This document shows, piece by piece, positions 27,616 through 35,738 of a DNA stretch of 55,323 nucleotides (within the stretch, counting starts at the first letter, position 1; each line of letters starts with the position of its first letter). Under the pieces are notes generated by a model that did not search any database, was not told the DNA's origin, and saw only the letters and a program-made list of their open reading frames with translations. A program made the translations under genes and the position numbers. Origin of the DNA: HGM11368 sp051883415 (GTDB taxonomy: Bacteria > Bacillota > Clostridia > Christensenellales > UBA3700); NCBI GenBank assembly GCA_051883415.1, contig JBJETR010000022.1:1-55323 (forward strand), in the 5' to 3' direction.

Positions 27616-27638
27616 TAGTATAACATTACATTATACTA
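27616..27638. promoter_or_regulatory. operator-like palindrome between gdhA and the WYL regulator
   Basis: TAGTATAA-cattaca-TTATACTA has perfect 8-bp arms and abuts the -35 of the regulator promoter. Its position suits autoregulation or control of divergent gdhA. The regulator that binds it is inferred only. Confidence 0.45.
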
Positions 27639-27667
27639 TTGACTATCTCCCCTTTTATGGTTATAAT
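27639..27667 (+). promoter_or_regulatory. sigma-A-type promoter of the WYL regulator gene
   Basis: TTGACT (27639-27644), a 17-bp spacer, TATAAT (27662-27667), 29 bp before the start codon. Confidence 0.8.
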
Positions 27668-27696
27668 ATATACAAATAATAAATACAAGGTGTCCG

Positions 27697-28614
27697 ATGA
27701 TAAGCAATATTTTTACAATGCTGGTTGATTTGCTCAACAATCCCAAGTGCACTGCGCAAGAATTGGCGAGCAAATTAGAAATTAGCGAACGCACGGTCTA
27801 TCGTTACGTAGACGTGCTAAGCTATTCTCACATACCCGTAGTATGCAAAAAAGGCAGAGACGGTGGAATTATGATAGGCGAAGACTTCAAACTTCGTGCT
27901 CAATACCTTACTCGAGAAGAATTGGAATTGATTTTCACGTCACTTGACACTCTGCCATTCAACGACACTGCGGTGGGTATCAAATCCAAGCTTCAAAATC
28001 TCAACACCGACAAACGCACGGGCGAAAACTTCCATTCCGACCTATTCGTAGTGGACAAATCCACTTGGGGCAACAACACCAATCTCCAACAAAAAATGGA
28101 CGCATTGCTCAAAGCACGTTCTCGCAAAAAGGCTGTCAAAATCACCTATCACGACAGAGGCGGCAACCTCTCGGAGCGTGTCATCGAGCCATACGTGGTT
28201 GTGTACGGTGCGGGAATATGGTACATATACGCATGGTGCCGTATGCGTAACCAGATGCGTACCTTCAAAATCAGCCGTATTACGCACATTTTGCCTACCG
28301 ACAGCGACTTCAAGCCGAGAGAATTCACCAATGCGTGGAAGATAGCCAACAAGCTAGACAACGCCCAAGAGATTAGCATTGTGCTCAAGGTCAACCAAAA
28401 CGCCCGTTACGACGTCGAGGAATGGCTTGGCGTAGAGGCAGTCAACAAAGCCGAGCAAGGCGACTATTGGATAGCTCAAGCCTACGTCACTGCGGGCGAC
28501 AAGCTCATAGACAAACTGCTCTCCTACCGTGAAAACGTCGAAGTTCTCTCCCCTATATCCATACGAGATAAGGTCAAAGAGAGCGCAATGAATATCGCCA
28601 AATTGTATAAATAA
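27697..28614 (+). CDS. WYL-domain transcriptional regulator with N-terminal HTH
   Basis: A 305-aa DeoR/YafY-like regulator. The N-terminus is a winged HTH (MLVDLLNNPKCTAQELASKLEISERTVYRYVDVLSYSHIPV, about residues 9-49). The centre and C-terminus form the WYL ligand-sensing region: KAVKITYHDRGGNLSERVIEPYVVVYGAGIWYIYAWCRMRNQMRTFKISRI. An AAGGTG ribosome binding site precedes the ATG. It is followed after 3 bp by an acetyltransferase gene and divergent from gdhA. Ligand and targets are unknown. Confidence 0.9.
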   Translation: MISNIFTMLVDLLNNPKCTAQELASKLEISERTVYRYVDVLSYSHIPVVCKKGRDGGIMIGEDFKLRAQYLTREELELIFTSLDTLPFNDTAVGIKSKLQNLNTDKRTGENFHSDLFVVDKSTWGNNTNLQQKMDALLKARSRKKAVKITYHDRGGNLSERVIEPYVVVYGAGIWYIYAWCRMRNQMRTFKISRITHILPTDSDFKPREFTNAWKIANKLDNAQEISIVLKVNQNARYDVEEWLGVEAVNKAEQGDYWIAQAYVTAGDKLIDKLLSYRENVEVLSPISIRDKVKESAMNIAKLYK

Positions 28615-28617
28615 ATT

Positions 28618-29232
28618 ATGGACAAGCAAGATAGACTACATTCCCAACAAGTTTACAACCCCAATGACGCCGCCATTATGCAAGAACAGTTGCAAAGGTT
28701 AGAATTGCTCTACGATTTCAACGCCACCAGACCTAGCCAACTGCAACTGCGTGGGCAGCTACTCCAAAAGATGTTCGCCGAGATAGGCGAAGATTGTTAT
28801 ATCGAACCGCCTTTGCACGCCAATTTTTCGGGCAAACACGTGCATTTCGGCAACGGTGTCTACGCCAACTTCAATCTCACACTCGTTGACGACACTCACA
28901 TATACGTGGGCGACCATACTATGTTTGCACCCAACGTCATCATGGCTACCGCCTCGCACCCAATCTGCCCCGCCCTTAGAGAAAAGGCTTACCAATTCAA
29001 CTTGCCCGTACATATCGGCAAAAATTGTTGGATAGGCGCAGGCGCAATCATCTTGCCGGGCGTTACGATAGGTGACAATACAGTCATCGGTGCAGGTAGC
29101 GTCGTCACCAAGGATATCCCTTCTAACGTTGTAGCCGTCGGCAACCCTTGCCGTGTGCAAAGAGCTATCGACGAGCGTGACGACGTTTACTTTTATCGTG
29201 ACCGAAAAATCAATTACGACAATCTTGAATGA
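28618..29232 (+). CDS. maltose/galactoside O-acetyltransferase-like hexapeptide acetyltransferase
   Basis: A 204-aa LbH-type acyltransferase of the Maa/LacA/NodL group, which acetylates sugars or related hydroxyls from acetyl-CoA. Seen: an N-terminal Maa-like region (LYDFNATRPSQLQLRGQLLQKMF), FHVHFGNGVYANFNLT-type hexapeptide repeats, the catalytic His segment MATASHPICPALR, and the C-terminal left-handed helix HIGKNCWIGAGAIILPGVTIGDNTVIGAGSVVTKDIPSNVVAVGNPCRV. The exact acceptor is not predictable. It is co-transcribed with the WYL regulator. Confidence 0.88.
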   Translation: MDKQDRLHSQQVYNPNDAAIMQEQLQRLELLYDFNATRPSQLQLRGQLLQKMFAEIGEDCYIEPPLHANFSGKHVHFGNGVYANFNLTLVDDTHIYVGDHTMFAPNVIMATASHPICPALREKAYQFNLPVHIGKNCWIGAGAIILPGVTIGDNTVIGAGSVVTKDIPSNVVAVGNPCRVQRAIDERDDVYFYRDRKINYDNLE

Positions 29233-29253
29233 TATATATTAACTTAAAAATAC

Positions 29254-29280
29254 AAAAACACTGCTCACTGCAGTGTTTTT
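29254..29280 (+). terminator. terminator of the WYL regulator-acetyltransferase operon
   Basis: AAAAACACTGC-tcact-GCAGTGTTTTT, 22 bp after the acetyltransferase stop, with a T-run on the plus strand. Confidence 0.85.
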
Positions 29281-29324
29281 TGTGCTTAGACGACCTCGTG
29301 TACTAGTCATTATAGCAATCATTA

Positions 29325-29456
29325 AGCCTCCTTTGTGCAAAGGGAAGTGGCTTGCCGAATGGCAAGACGGAGGGATTGTCCTCTTTGTCATTCCGTTGTG
29401 TACATTTTGCGACAGCAAAGCCTTACTTATAAGGCGTGGGGATCTCACTCAATCAT
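29325..29456. repeat. probable dispersed intergenic repeat (REP/MITE-like) with small hairpins
   Basis: This stretch between two terminators has non-coding, hairpin-rich composition: CCTTTGTGCAAAGG, CTTGCCgaatGGCAAG and GCCTTActtaTAAGGC. The theme of a CCTCCTTTG...CAAAGGG arm followed by CGGAGGGATTGTC resembles repeats I associate with Clostridia intergenic regions. Only one copy is visible in this window, so repetition is inferred. Confidence 0.4.
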
Positions 29457-29466
29457 ACTAAAAAAA

Positions 29467-29488
29467 GACACGCCTTCTCAAGCGTGTC
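29467..29488 (-). terminator. terminator of icd
   Basis: GACACGC and GCGTGTC arms followed by seven Ts on the minus strand, 24 bp past the icd stop. Confidence 0.85.
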
Positions 29489-29511
29489 TCATTCCTTTTA
29501 TCAATTCTTAA

Positions 29512-30711
29512 TCAAATTCTCTTGGCAATCTCGGTGAGGAAGTCACGAGTCTGCAAGGTATGCACCTCTACGTCGCCCTTATATAGTGCGGCGAGGTCGC
29601 CCGTCATGTAGCCCGATTCGATAGTATCTATAGTGGCTTTTTCGAGTCTATCTGCGTAGTTAGCCAAGTCGTCGAGCCCGTCGAGTTCCGCTCTCTTACG
29701 CAACGCACCCGACCAAGCAAAGATAGTTGCCACGGGGTTGGTGGAAGTCGACTTTCCTTCCAGATATTTGTAATAGTGTCTGGTAACGGTGCCGTGAGCC
29801 GCTTCGTACTCATACTTGCCGTCCGGTGAAACGAGCACCGAGGTCATCATAGCCAGCGAGCCGAATGCCGTTGCTACCATATCGCTCATCACGTCGCCGT
29901 CATAGTTTTTGCATGCCCAAATCATACCGCCGTTGCTTCTCACTACTCTTGCCACGGCGTCGTCAATCAAGGTATAGAAGTATTCTATGCCCGCCTCTTG
30001 GAATTTGCTCATGTACTCTTGCTCGAATATCTCGGCGAAGATATCCTTAAATCTATGGTCATAGGTCTTAGATATGGTGTCTTTGGTGGCAAACCAAAGG
30101 TCTTGCTTGGTATCCAAGGCATAGTTAAAGCAACTTCTCGCAAAGCTCGATATGCTCTTGTCGGTGTTATGCATACCCATCGTCACGCCCGCGCTCTTAG
30201 CATAATCGAAGATTTCTATTTCTCTATGACCTTGCTCGTCGTCGATGACAAGTTTAGCCTTACCACCCTTGGTTACGTAGCCCTCTACGTCCTTGTATAT
30301 ATCGCCGTAAGCGTGTCTTGCAATGGTTATCGGGCTTGTCCAAGTAGGGATATAAGGAGTAATGCCTTTGACCATGATAGGCGCTCTAAACACCGTGCCG
30401 TCAAGTATTGCTCTCACCGTGCCGTTAGGGCTCTTCCACATATTGGAGAGGTTGTATTCCTTTACTCTCTGAGCGTTAGGGGTGATGGTAGCGCACTTTA
30501 CGCCCACGCCGTACTTGACGATAGCGTTGGCGGAGTCCACCGTCACTTGGTCCTTGGTAGCTTCTCTATTGACAAGACCGAGGTCGTAATATTCGCTTTT
30601 GAGCTCCACGTAAGGCTCAATAAGTATCTCTTTTATCCATTGCCAGATGATGCGAGTCATCTCATCGCCGTCGAGTTCTACGATAGGCGTCGTCATTTTA
30701 ATTTTCGTCAT
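29512..30711 (-). CDS. icd: NADP-dependent isocitrate dehydrogenase, eukaryotic-like homodimeric type
   Basis: It oxidatively decarboxylates isocitrate to 2-oxoglutarate, which could feed the glutamate dehydrogenase nearby. The sequence is of the homodimeric type shared with eukaryotes: TPIVELDGDEMTRIIWQWIKEILI at the start, TITPNAQRVKEYNLSNMWKSPNGTVRAILDGTVFRAPI, the metal/substrate region YDGDVMSDMVATAFGSLAMM and AAHGTVTRHYYKYLEGKSTSTNPVATIFAWSGAL. The frame is open 19 codons further, but the ATG at 30711 with a CGGAG ribosome binding site and the conserved N-terminus fits; it gives 399 aa. It has its own promoter at the end of ddl. Confidence 0.95.
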   Translation of the reverse strand: MTKIKMTTPIVELDGDEMTRIIWQWIKEILIEPYVELKSEYYDLGLVNREATKDQVTVDSANAIVKYGVGVKCATITPNAQRVKEYNLSNMWKSPNGTVRAILDGTVFRAPIMVKGITPYIPTWTSPITIARHAYGDIYKDVEGYVTKGGKAKLVIDDEQGHREIEIFDYAKSAGVTMGMHNTDKSISSFARSCFNYALDTKQDLWFATKDTISKTYDHRFKDIFAEIFEQEYMSKFQEAGIEYFYTLIDDAVARVVRSNGGMIWACKNYDGDVMSDMVATAFGSLAMMTSVLVSPDGKYEYEAAHGTVTRHYYKYLEGKSTSTNPVATIFAWSGALRKRAELDGLDDLANYADRLEKATIDTIESGYMTGDLAALYKGDVEVHTLQTRDFLTEIAKRI

Positions 30712-30739
30712 ATTGTGCTCCGATGTTTTAGTTGAGTAT

Positions 30740-30768
30740 ATTATAATAGTTTGAGTGGATTTTTGCAA
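30740..30768 (-). promoter_or_regulatory. promoter of icd overlapping the end of ddl
   Basis: TTGCAA (30763-30768), 17 bp, TATAAT (30740-30745) on the minus strand, 29 bp upstream of the icd start and within the last codons of ddl. Confidence 0.7.
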
Positions 30769-31871
30769 GCATTATTGCAAGCTTCGAACTCACTCAACAC
30801 GTCGGAGCGAAAAGTATATTTGGGTTTATCTTGGTTTCGTCTTATAGCCTCGTCGACGAGAATATCTATGAGGTCCTCATAGTCGATATCCTCTTCCTCG
30901 AATAGGTAGAATGCCATCGAGCCGGGTATGGTATTGACCTCGTTGATATACACCTTGTTTTGCTTGTCTATCAAAAAGTCCATTCTCACCACGCCCTTCA
31001 TGTCCAAAAATTCGTATATTCTCTTGGCGTAGTCGTATATCGTCTTTTTGACTTTTTCGGTCAATGTCGCGGGATAAATTCTTCCTCCTCCGCTCATCTT
31101 GCCGTCTGCCATATATTTGTCCTCAAAGGTCAAAAAGTCCTTCCAACCAATAGGCTGCTCGGGTGAAGAAAATATGAGTTCTCCCCCTTTTGCCACCACC
31201 GCCACGTTGATTTCTACAAAGTCGGTCAAGGCTTTTTCGGCAATAATCCTATCGTCAAAGCAAAAAGCCGTATCTATCGCCTCCTGCAATTCCCCTATAT
31301 CGTTTGCGATTTTTATACCGATAGACGAGCCTTGCGACGACGGCTTGACAATTATAGGAAAGTCCAATTTGTCCGCCACGTACTCGGTTGTCGACTCATC
31401 GCAATCTTTTTTGTTTACGCTTATGCTATCCACACTTTTGCACCCTATGTGCTTAAACACCGCTTTAGACACGCTCTTATTCATAGCCACCGCGCTAGCG
31501 CACACCCCTGCCGAGGTGTATGGCAAACCTAGGCACTCGAAGAATCCTTGCAAAACTCCGTTTTCACCCTCTCCGCCGTGAGTGCAAAGCACTACACAGT
31601 CTATATCGCACAGCTTTTTTTGCCTTATTCGCCCCTTTTTCATCAAGGACTTGCCCCTAAAGTACGTCTTGTCTTGTTCGCTACTTTTCCATTTGATATA
31701 GCTGTCTATCTCCAGAGGGTTGCTTGGGAGATAGAAGTTGCTCCCCTCGTACAATAGAGGATAGAGGTTATACTTATTTTTGTTGACGTTTCTACACAGT
31801 TGCACGCCCGTAATGATAGAGATGTCCCTTTCGCAAGAGTTACCGCCAAATACCACCGCAATATTTTTCAT
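30741..31871 (-). CDS. ddl: D-alanine--D-alanine ligase
   Basis: An ATP-grasp ligase that makes the D-Ala-D-Ala dipeptide for peptidoglycan. Seen: the start KNIAVVFGGNSCERDISIITGVQL, the CTHGGEGENGVLQGFFECLGLPYTSAGV segment, the ATP-grasp IIVKPSSQGSSIGIK, and RMDFLIDKQNKVYINEVNTIPGSMAFYL with the metal-binding acidic residues. The 376-aa length is normal. A GAGGAG ribosome binding site precedes the ATG. It follows the MurF-like gene by 7 bp, and MurF uses the Ddl product. Confidence 0.94.
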   Translation of the reverse strand: MKNIAVVFGGNSCERDISIITGVQLCRNVNKNKYNLYPLLYEGSNFYLPSNPLEIDSYIKWKSSEQDKTYFRGKSLMKKGRIRQKKLCDIDCVVLCTHGGEGENGVLQGFFECLGLPYTSAGVCASAVAMNKSVSKAVFKHIGCKSVDSISVNKKDCDESTTEYVADKLDFPIIVKPSSQGSSIGIKIANDIGELQEAIDTAFCFDDRIIAEKALTDFVEINVAVVAKGGELIFSSPEQPIGWKDFLTFEDKYMADGKMSGGGRIYPATLTEKVKKTIYDYAKRIYEFLDMKGVVRMDFLIDKQNKVYINEVNTIPGSMAFYLFEEEDIDYEDLIDILVDEAIRRNQDKPKYTFRSDVLSEFEACNNACKNPLKLL

Positions 31872-31878
31872 AATCTCC

Positions 31879-33456
31879 TCAATAATTGTCCGTCAGGTCG
31901 TTTTGAATTAGTACGACGCTGTTTTTGTCCACTATTCTTTTCAGTACGTTTTGAGCTTGCTCTAAGTCCTTAACTACGTAGATGTTTCGCAGCTTCATAC
32001 CCTTTTCTACCAGACCTTGCATAAGGTACTTGGCATTGACGCCGATAAGGATAGCCACGTCCACCTTTTGTGCCATATACCCACCGAGTTCTATGTTGGC
32101 GTCTTGACTCTCGTCGCCCAGCTCCACCAACCCTTGTGACATTACGATTTTCTTTTTGTCCTCAAAAAACTCTAAGGTGTCTATTGCGTACATCGCACCC
32201 TTTTTGTTAGAGTTGTAGCTATCGTCAATCACCGTCACCCCGCCGTAGAGTCTACTCACTTGCAGTCGGTGCTCCACGGCTATTATTTCGTCTATGCCCT
32301 TGGCTATTTGACCGATGCTCATGCCTAGATGATGGGCAACCGCCACGGCGAGCAAAATATTTTGGATATTGTGCTTACCGATAAGTTTAGTCTTTACTCT
32401 AATCTTTTCATCGTATATACATAGGTCAAAGCTACTTCCTTCGCTATCGCACACCACGTTTTTGGCTTGCACGTTGCCGTCAGAGCCAACGACTATGGGA
32501 TTCTTTGACCTTACCACGCACCTATCCAGATATCTGCACTCGCCAAAGAAGCAAGGTTTGTCGCCTAAGTATTCCACCAACTCGCACTTGGTGTCGATGA
32601 TATTGTCTATAGTGCCGAAGCTCTCTAAGTGTTGATTTTCTATCCCCGTCAGCACTCCGACGTCGGGCTTGGTCATATTGCACAGCTCTGCGATATCGCC
32701 CTTGTATCTTGCGCCCATTTCCACCACAAAAATCTGCGTATCTATCGGCATTTGTTTGACCGAAAGGCATACCCCCATAGGCGTATTGTAGTTGTAAGGT
32801 GTACAAAACGTCCTAAACTTTTGCGACAATATCGTTGTCAAAAACCTCTTGACAGAGGTCTTACCGTAGCTACCCGTCACTGCTATTGTGAGCAATTCCT
32901 TATTGCTATCCAGAGTCCTCGTTGCCCTGACGATATATCTCTTTTTTATTGCGTTTTCCAACGGTGTAAGCAAAATCAAGCAAAATTTGAGTATTGTAGG
33001 CGTCACAAAAAATACAAAGGGACACAATACGTATGTCATATTCAGTCCCTCGAGGCGTATCATACCGCCAAGCAAAACTGCGGTGACGAAGATTATCGTA
33101 GTCAACAAAGTAAAGCACCCCACCAATCTGCTCGCCCTCGCAGTGAGTTTCAAGGTCTGTCTTGCACCGCATCTAGAGCTATCCACGGCGTGATAAATCG
33201 CAAGCATTGCAATGCATATCGGCACGATATATTCGAGATTTTGAAGCACGCTCAGTATTGCGGTGAGGTAAGTGATATAGGTTATGATACAACTTGCCAC
33301 TCCGCAAAACAGCAATCTTGCCACGATATCGTCGGTTTTTTGAGTTTTTCTAAATACGTAGCCATCCAGCTGTATCAAAGTCAAAAGACGGTGGCACACA
33401 GCCACCACACACGGACTCAACGCCACGGCTATTATGCAGTCAATAATTGTTTTCAA
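31879..33456 (-). CDS. membrane-anchored Mur ligase (MurF-like UDP-MurNAc-tripeptide--D-Ala-D-Ala ligase)
   Basis: The N-terminal 175 or so residues form about five hydrophobic segments (near 1-26, 45-66, 72-96, 110-132 and 138-165). The C-terminal 350 residues are a Mur ligase: P-loop AVTGSYGKTSVKRFL (about 203-217), EMGARYKGDIAELCNMTKPDVGVLTGIENQHLESFG, the ADP-binding region and VIDDSYNSNKKGAMYAID typical of MurF. The usual MurF domain 1 that binds the UDP-MurNAc head is not recognisable and seems replaced by the membrane region. Its place upstream of ddl supports the MurF role. It overlaps the hydrolase gene by 17 bp. Confidence 0.85.
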   Translation of the reverse strand: MKTIIDCIIAVALSPCVVAVCHRLLTLIQLDGYVFRKTQKTDDIVARLLFCGVASCIITYITYLTAILSVLQNLEYIVPICIAMLAIYHAVDSSRCGARQTLKLTARASRLVGCFTLLTTIIFVTAVLLGGMIRLEGLNMTYVLCPFVFFVTPTILKFCLILLTPLENAIKKRYIVRATRTLDSNKELLTIAVTGSYGKTSVKRFLTTILSQKFRTFCTPYNYNTPMGVCLSVKQMPIDTQIFVVEMGARYKGDIAELCNMTKPDVGVLTGIENQHLESFGTIDNIIDTKCELVEYLGDKPCFFGECRYLDRCVVRSKNPIVVGSDGNVQAKNVVCDSEGSSFDLCIYDEKIRVKTKLIGKHNIQNILLAVAVAHHLGMSIGQIAKGIDEIIAVEHRLQVSRLYGGVTVIDDSYNSNKKGAMYAIDTLEFFEDKKKIVMSQGLVELGDESQDANIELGGYMAQKVDVAILIGVNAKYLMQGLVEKGMKLRNIYVVKDLEQAQNVLKRIVDKNSVVLIQNDLTDNY

Positions 33457-34135
33457 GCCAATTCATCGTCCTTTTTACAAAGTCGCCCAAACTCTCTATA
33501 TAGCACCAATGCCCGCCTTCCAGCCAAATCAGCGTCGAGTTAGCCAATCCTCTATTTAGCTTTTTTGCCATATATTTGGGCGTCTCTTTGTCGGTTTTTC
33601 CCCACACGATTAGCACGGGACAATGTATTGTATGCAACAATTCGTCTTGATGATAATTGACCACGTTGACGAAAGTCTTTTTCATAATAGGGCTTAACTC
33701 TCGATAGTCCTTAGAGCCACACTTTTCCGTACTTTTACCCAAAGCTCTATATATTTTATATTTGAGTTTCCTAAGGGCTTTTTTTAGCGTCCGGCGAGGT
33801 TTTAGCCCCGCACTATCCACCAAGACCATACTTCTCACCCTGTCCGTACTAGAGGCAAGCTCAATAGCCACACGCCCGCCGAAGGAATGTCCCACCACGC
33901 ACGCCTGCTCTACGCCTAGGCAGTCCAACACTTCGAGGACGCCGTCGCAATAGTCTTGCAAGGTCAACGCTCTATCTATCGGACTAGCTCCAAAACCGTA
34001 GAAGTCCACCAATATACAACGGTATTTTTTGCAAAAAAATTGAGCCACGCCCCAAAAGCTGTCTATACTTCCACCCCAACCGTGCAAAAATACAATGTCT
34101 TTCGAGCCGTGCCCCACGACCTTATAATTGAGAAT
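33440..34135 (-). CDS. alpha/beta hydrolase with a probable ATT start codon
   Basis: An alpha/beta-hydrolase fold enzyme. It shows the oxyanion region IVFLHGWGGSIDSFW, the nucleophile elbow VVGHSFGGRVAIELA (Gly-His-Ser-Phe-Gly), an Asp in WGKTDKETP and a late catalytic His in WLEGGHWCYIE. The substrate is unknown. The first ordinary start codon is a GTG at 34117, but a perfect AGGAGG (34142-34147) sits 24 nt before it. In frame and 6 nt after AGGAGG is ATT (34133-34135), giving the N-terminus (M/I)LNYKVVGHGSKDIVFLHG, which matches the family's usual start. It is the fourth gene of the tsaE operon. Confidence 0.85.
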   Translation of the reverse strand: MLNYKVVGHGSKDIVFLHGWGGSIDSFWGVAQFFCKKYRCILVDFYGFGASPIDRALTLQDYCDGVLEVLDCLGVEQACVVGHSFGGRVAIELASSTDRVRSMVLVDSAGLKPRRTLKKALRKLKYKIYRALGKSTEKCGSKDYRELSPIMKKTFVNVVNYHQDELLHTIHCPVLIVWGKTDKETPKYMAKKLNRGLANSTLIWLEGGHWCYIESLGDFVKRTMNWLENNY

Positions 34136-34145
34136 ATGCGACCTC

Positions 34146-34580
34146 CTATCTTCTCCACATAATTATCGCATCTTCGGTATTATTATAATATTTTTTCCTT
34201 ATTCCTTCTTGCCTAAATCCCAACTTCTCGTACAATTTCTGCGCAACGATATTATTAGCTCCCACCTCGAGAGTTATCGAAGCTATACCTCTGCCCTTAC
34301 ATTCCTCTATCATATCACTCATCAAAGCCGTGCCTATGCCCTTGTTTTGCCAAGTGCTATCCACAGCGATATTGTTGACGTCGGCTTCGTCCAATATTTG
34401 ATAAAAGCTGTAATATCCAACCACTTTGCCGTCAATTGTCGCTACCTTTGCCACGGCATTCTCCGTAGTCGTCAATTTCGCTATCGAGTCTTTATTCCAC
34501 GGCACGGATATGAGAGTGTTTTCTATCTCCCACACGCTATCCACGTGCTTTGCGTTCATTGCAATTATTTCAATTTCCAT
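34146..34580 (-). CDS. rimI: ribosomal protein alanine N-acetyltransferase (GNAT)
   Basis: A 144-aa GNAT enzyme. RimI acetylates the N-terminal alanine of ribosomal protein S18. Seen: AMNAKHVDSVWEIENTLISVPWNKDS at the N-terminus, the acetyl-CoA-binding STWQNKGIGTALMSDMIEECKGRGI, and the C-terminal LEVGANNIVAQKLYEKLGFRQEGIRKKYYNNTEDAIIMWR typical of RimI. It overlaps the end of tsaB by 11 bp, and the tsaB-rimI pairing supports the assignment. Confidence 0.93.
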   Translation of the reverse strand: MEIEIIAMNAKHVDSVWEIENTLISVPWNKDSIAKLTTTENAVAKVATIDGKVVGYYSFYQILDEADVNNIAVDSTWQNKGIGTALMSDMIEECKGRGIASITLEVGANNIVAQKLYEKLGFRQEGIRKKYYNNTEDAIIMWRR

Positions 34581-35151
34581 CTTTTTCTCTCTCGGCTTGC
34601 GACTTTTTCATATACAATGGCGCAAGCTTGCCGTATTTGCCCTTTTGCATCTTCCATTTGGCGATTTCCAATAGTGTCAATGGGTTACTATTCGTAGTCT
34701 TGTACAAGACTGATTGCCCCATAGATTTTAGCTGTTCATCATTATATATGCAAAACTCATTGATATTTTGCCAATTTCCGTCGAATTTTGCCGCATAATA
34801 TTCTCCGTGTCCGCAATCTATAGCCACCACTTTGCAATTGGAATTGCAGTCATAGGCTATCTCCTCAAAGGCAGTGATAGGTATAGTCTTGAGGTTGCAT
34901 GCGGTAGCCAAAGCCTCGGCGGTTGATATACCTATTCTTATACCCGTAAAGGAGCCCGCCCCCACTACGCACGCTACGCCGTCCAAGTCTTTTACCGTCA
35001 TGGACAACTCGTCTAGCACTTCGTCTATTAGGGGCAAAATAGCTCCGTTGTGTCTTTTGTTGCCGTCACTGATTCTTGATGCAACTCTATCTCCGTTGCA
35101 CGCTGCAATCACCAATCTATCCGCCACGCTGTCTATCACCAAAATCTTCAT
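34570..35151 (-). CDS. tsaB: tRNA threonylcarbamoyladenosine biosynthesis protein TsaB
   Basis: TsaB is the partner and scaffold of TsaD in making t6A37 on ANN-decoding tRNAs. It has the start KILVIDSVADRLVIAAC, then RHNGAILPLIDEVLDELSMTVKDLDGVACVVGAGSFTGIRIGISTAEALATA, the TsaB hallmark. The 193-aa length is slightly short of typical. It overlaps the tsaE stop by 4 bp. TsaD is not in the window. Confidence 0.94.
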   Translation of the reverse strand: MKILVIDSVADRLVIAACNGDRVASRISDGNKRHNGAILPLIDEVLDELSMTVKDLDGVACVVGAGSFTGIRIGISTAEALATACNLKTIPITAFEEIAYDCNSNCKVVAIDCGHGEYYAAKFDGNWQNINEFCIYNDEQLKSMGQSVLYKTTNSNPLTLLEIAKWKMQKGKYGKLAPLYMKKSQAEREKDGN

Positions 35152-35546
35152 AATATCTCTATTTCCCTAGTATGTTCGTCTATCGCCTTGATATTGATGA
35201 CGATAGGATTTTTTATATTCTGGAACTTATTCCACTCTATGACGCACACACCGCCCATATCGAGATAGTCGGCGAGCCCCAATTCGTACAGCTCGTCCTC
35301 GTTTTCGGCTCTATACATATCGAAGTGATACAACGTAAGTCTACCCTCGTAGCTCTTCATAAAGGTAAACGTGGGCGAAGTAACGGTGTCGCCTATACAC
35401 AAAGCGTAAGCCAAGCCTTTGGTGAAGGTGGTCTTACCGGCGCCCAAATCGCCGTTCAATAGAATGACCTCGCCCCCTTTTAGTTTGGCAGCGACTTTTT
35501 TTGCAATATAATAGGTGTCTTCCACGCAGTAACTAATAATTTTCAT
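35148..35546 (-). CDS. tsaE: tRNA threonylcarbamoyladenosine biosynthesis ATPase TsaE
   Basis: TsaE is the ATPase that regenerates the TsaBD complex. Walker A GDLGAGKTTFTKGLAYALC and the following VTSPTFTFMKSYEG and YHFDMYRAENEDELYELGLADYL are diagnostic. The frame is open 37 codons further upstream, but that would run through the divergent ribU promoter and riboswitch. The ATG at 35546 gives the usual N-terminus and a 132-aa protein. It is the first gene of tsaE-tsaB-rimI-hydrolase-murF-ddl. A TATAAT on the minus strand (35559-35564) lies just upstream. Confidence 0.94.
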   Translation of the reverse strand: MKIISYCVEDTYYIAKKVAAKLKGGEVILLNGDLGAGKTTFTKGLAYALCIGDTVTSPTFTFMKSYEGRLTLYHFDMYRAENEDELYELGLADYLDMGGVCVIEWNKFQNIKNPIVINIKAIDEHTREIEIL

Positions 35547-35565
35547 GTAATCAATTATATTATAC

Positions 35566-35594
35566 TTGACATTGATTTGCAATCGATTTATAAT
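35566..35594 (+). promoter_or_regulatory. consensus promoter for the FMN riboswitch-ribU transcript
   Basis: Perfect TTGACA (35566-35571), 17 bp, perfect TATAAT (35589-35594). It nearly touches the divergent tsaE -10 element, so the two promoters overlap. Confidence 0.85.
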
Positions 35595-35612
35595 TCTATC
35601 AATCAAATAAAT

Positions 35613-35730
35613 TCTTTGAGGGTAGGTGCAATTCCTCACCGGTGGTACAGTCCACAAACGTCGTAAATCTTTATGCGATGCCGAATAGGTGCAATTCCTA
35701 TACCGACAGTATAGTCTGGATGAGAAAGGA
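35613..35730 (+). promoter_or_regulatory. FMN riboswitch (RFN element)
   Basis: It contains the conserved RFN blocks in order: GGTAGGTGCAATTCCTCACC, GGTGGTACAGTCCAC, GCCGAATAGGTGCAATTCC, TACCGACAGTATAGTCTGGATG and GAGAAAGGA. It senses FMN. The closing GAGAAAGGA provides the ribU ribosome binding site 8 nt before the ATG and there is no room for a terminator, so control is probably at translation. Confidence 0.93.
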
Positions 35731-35738
35731 AGATTATT

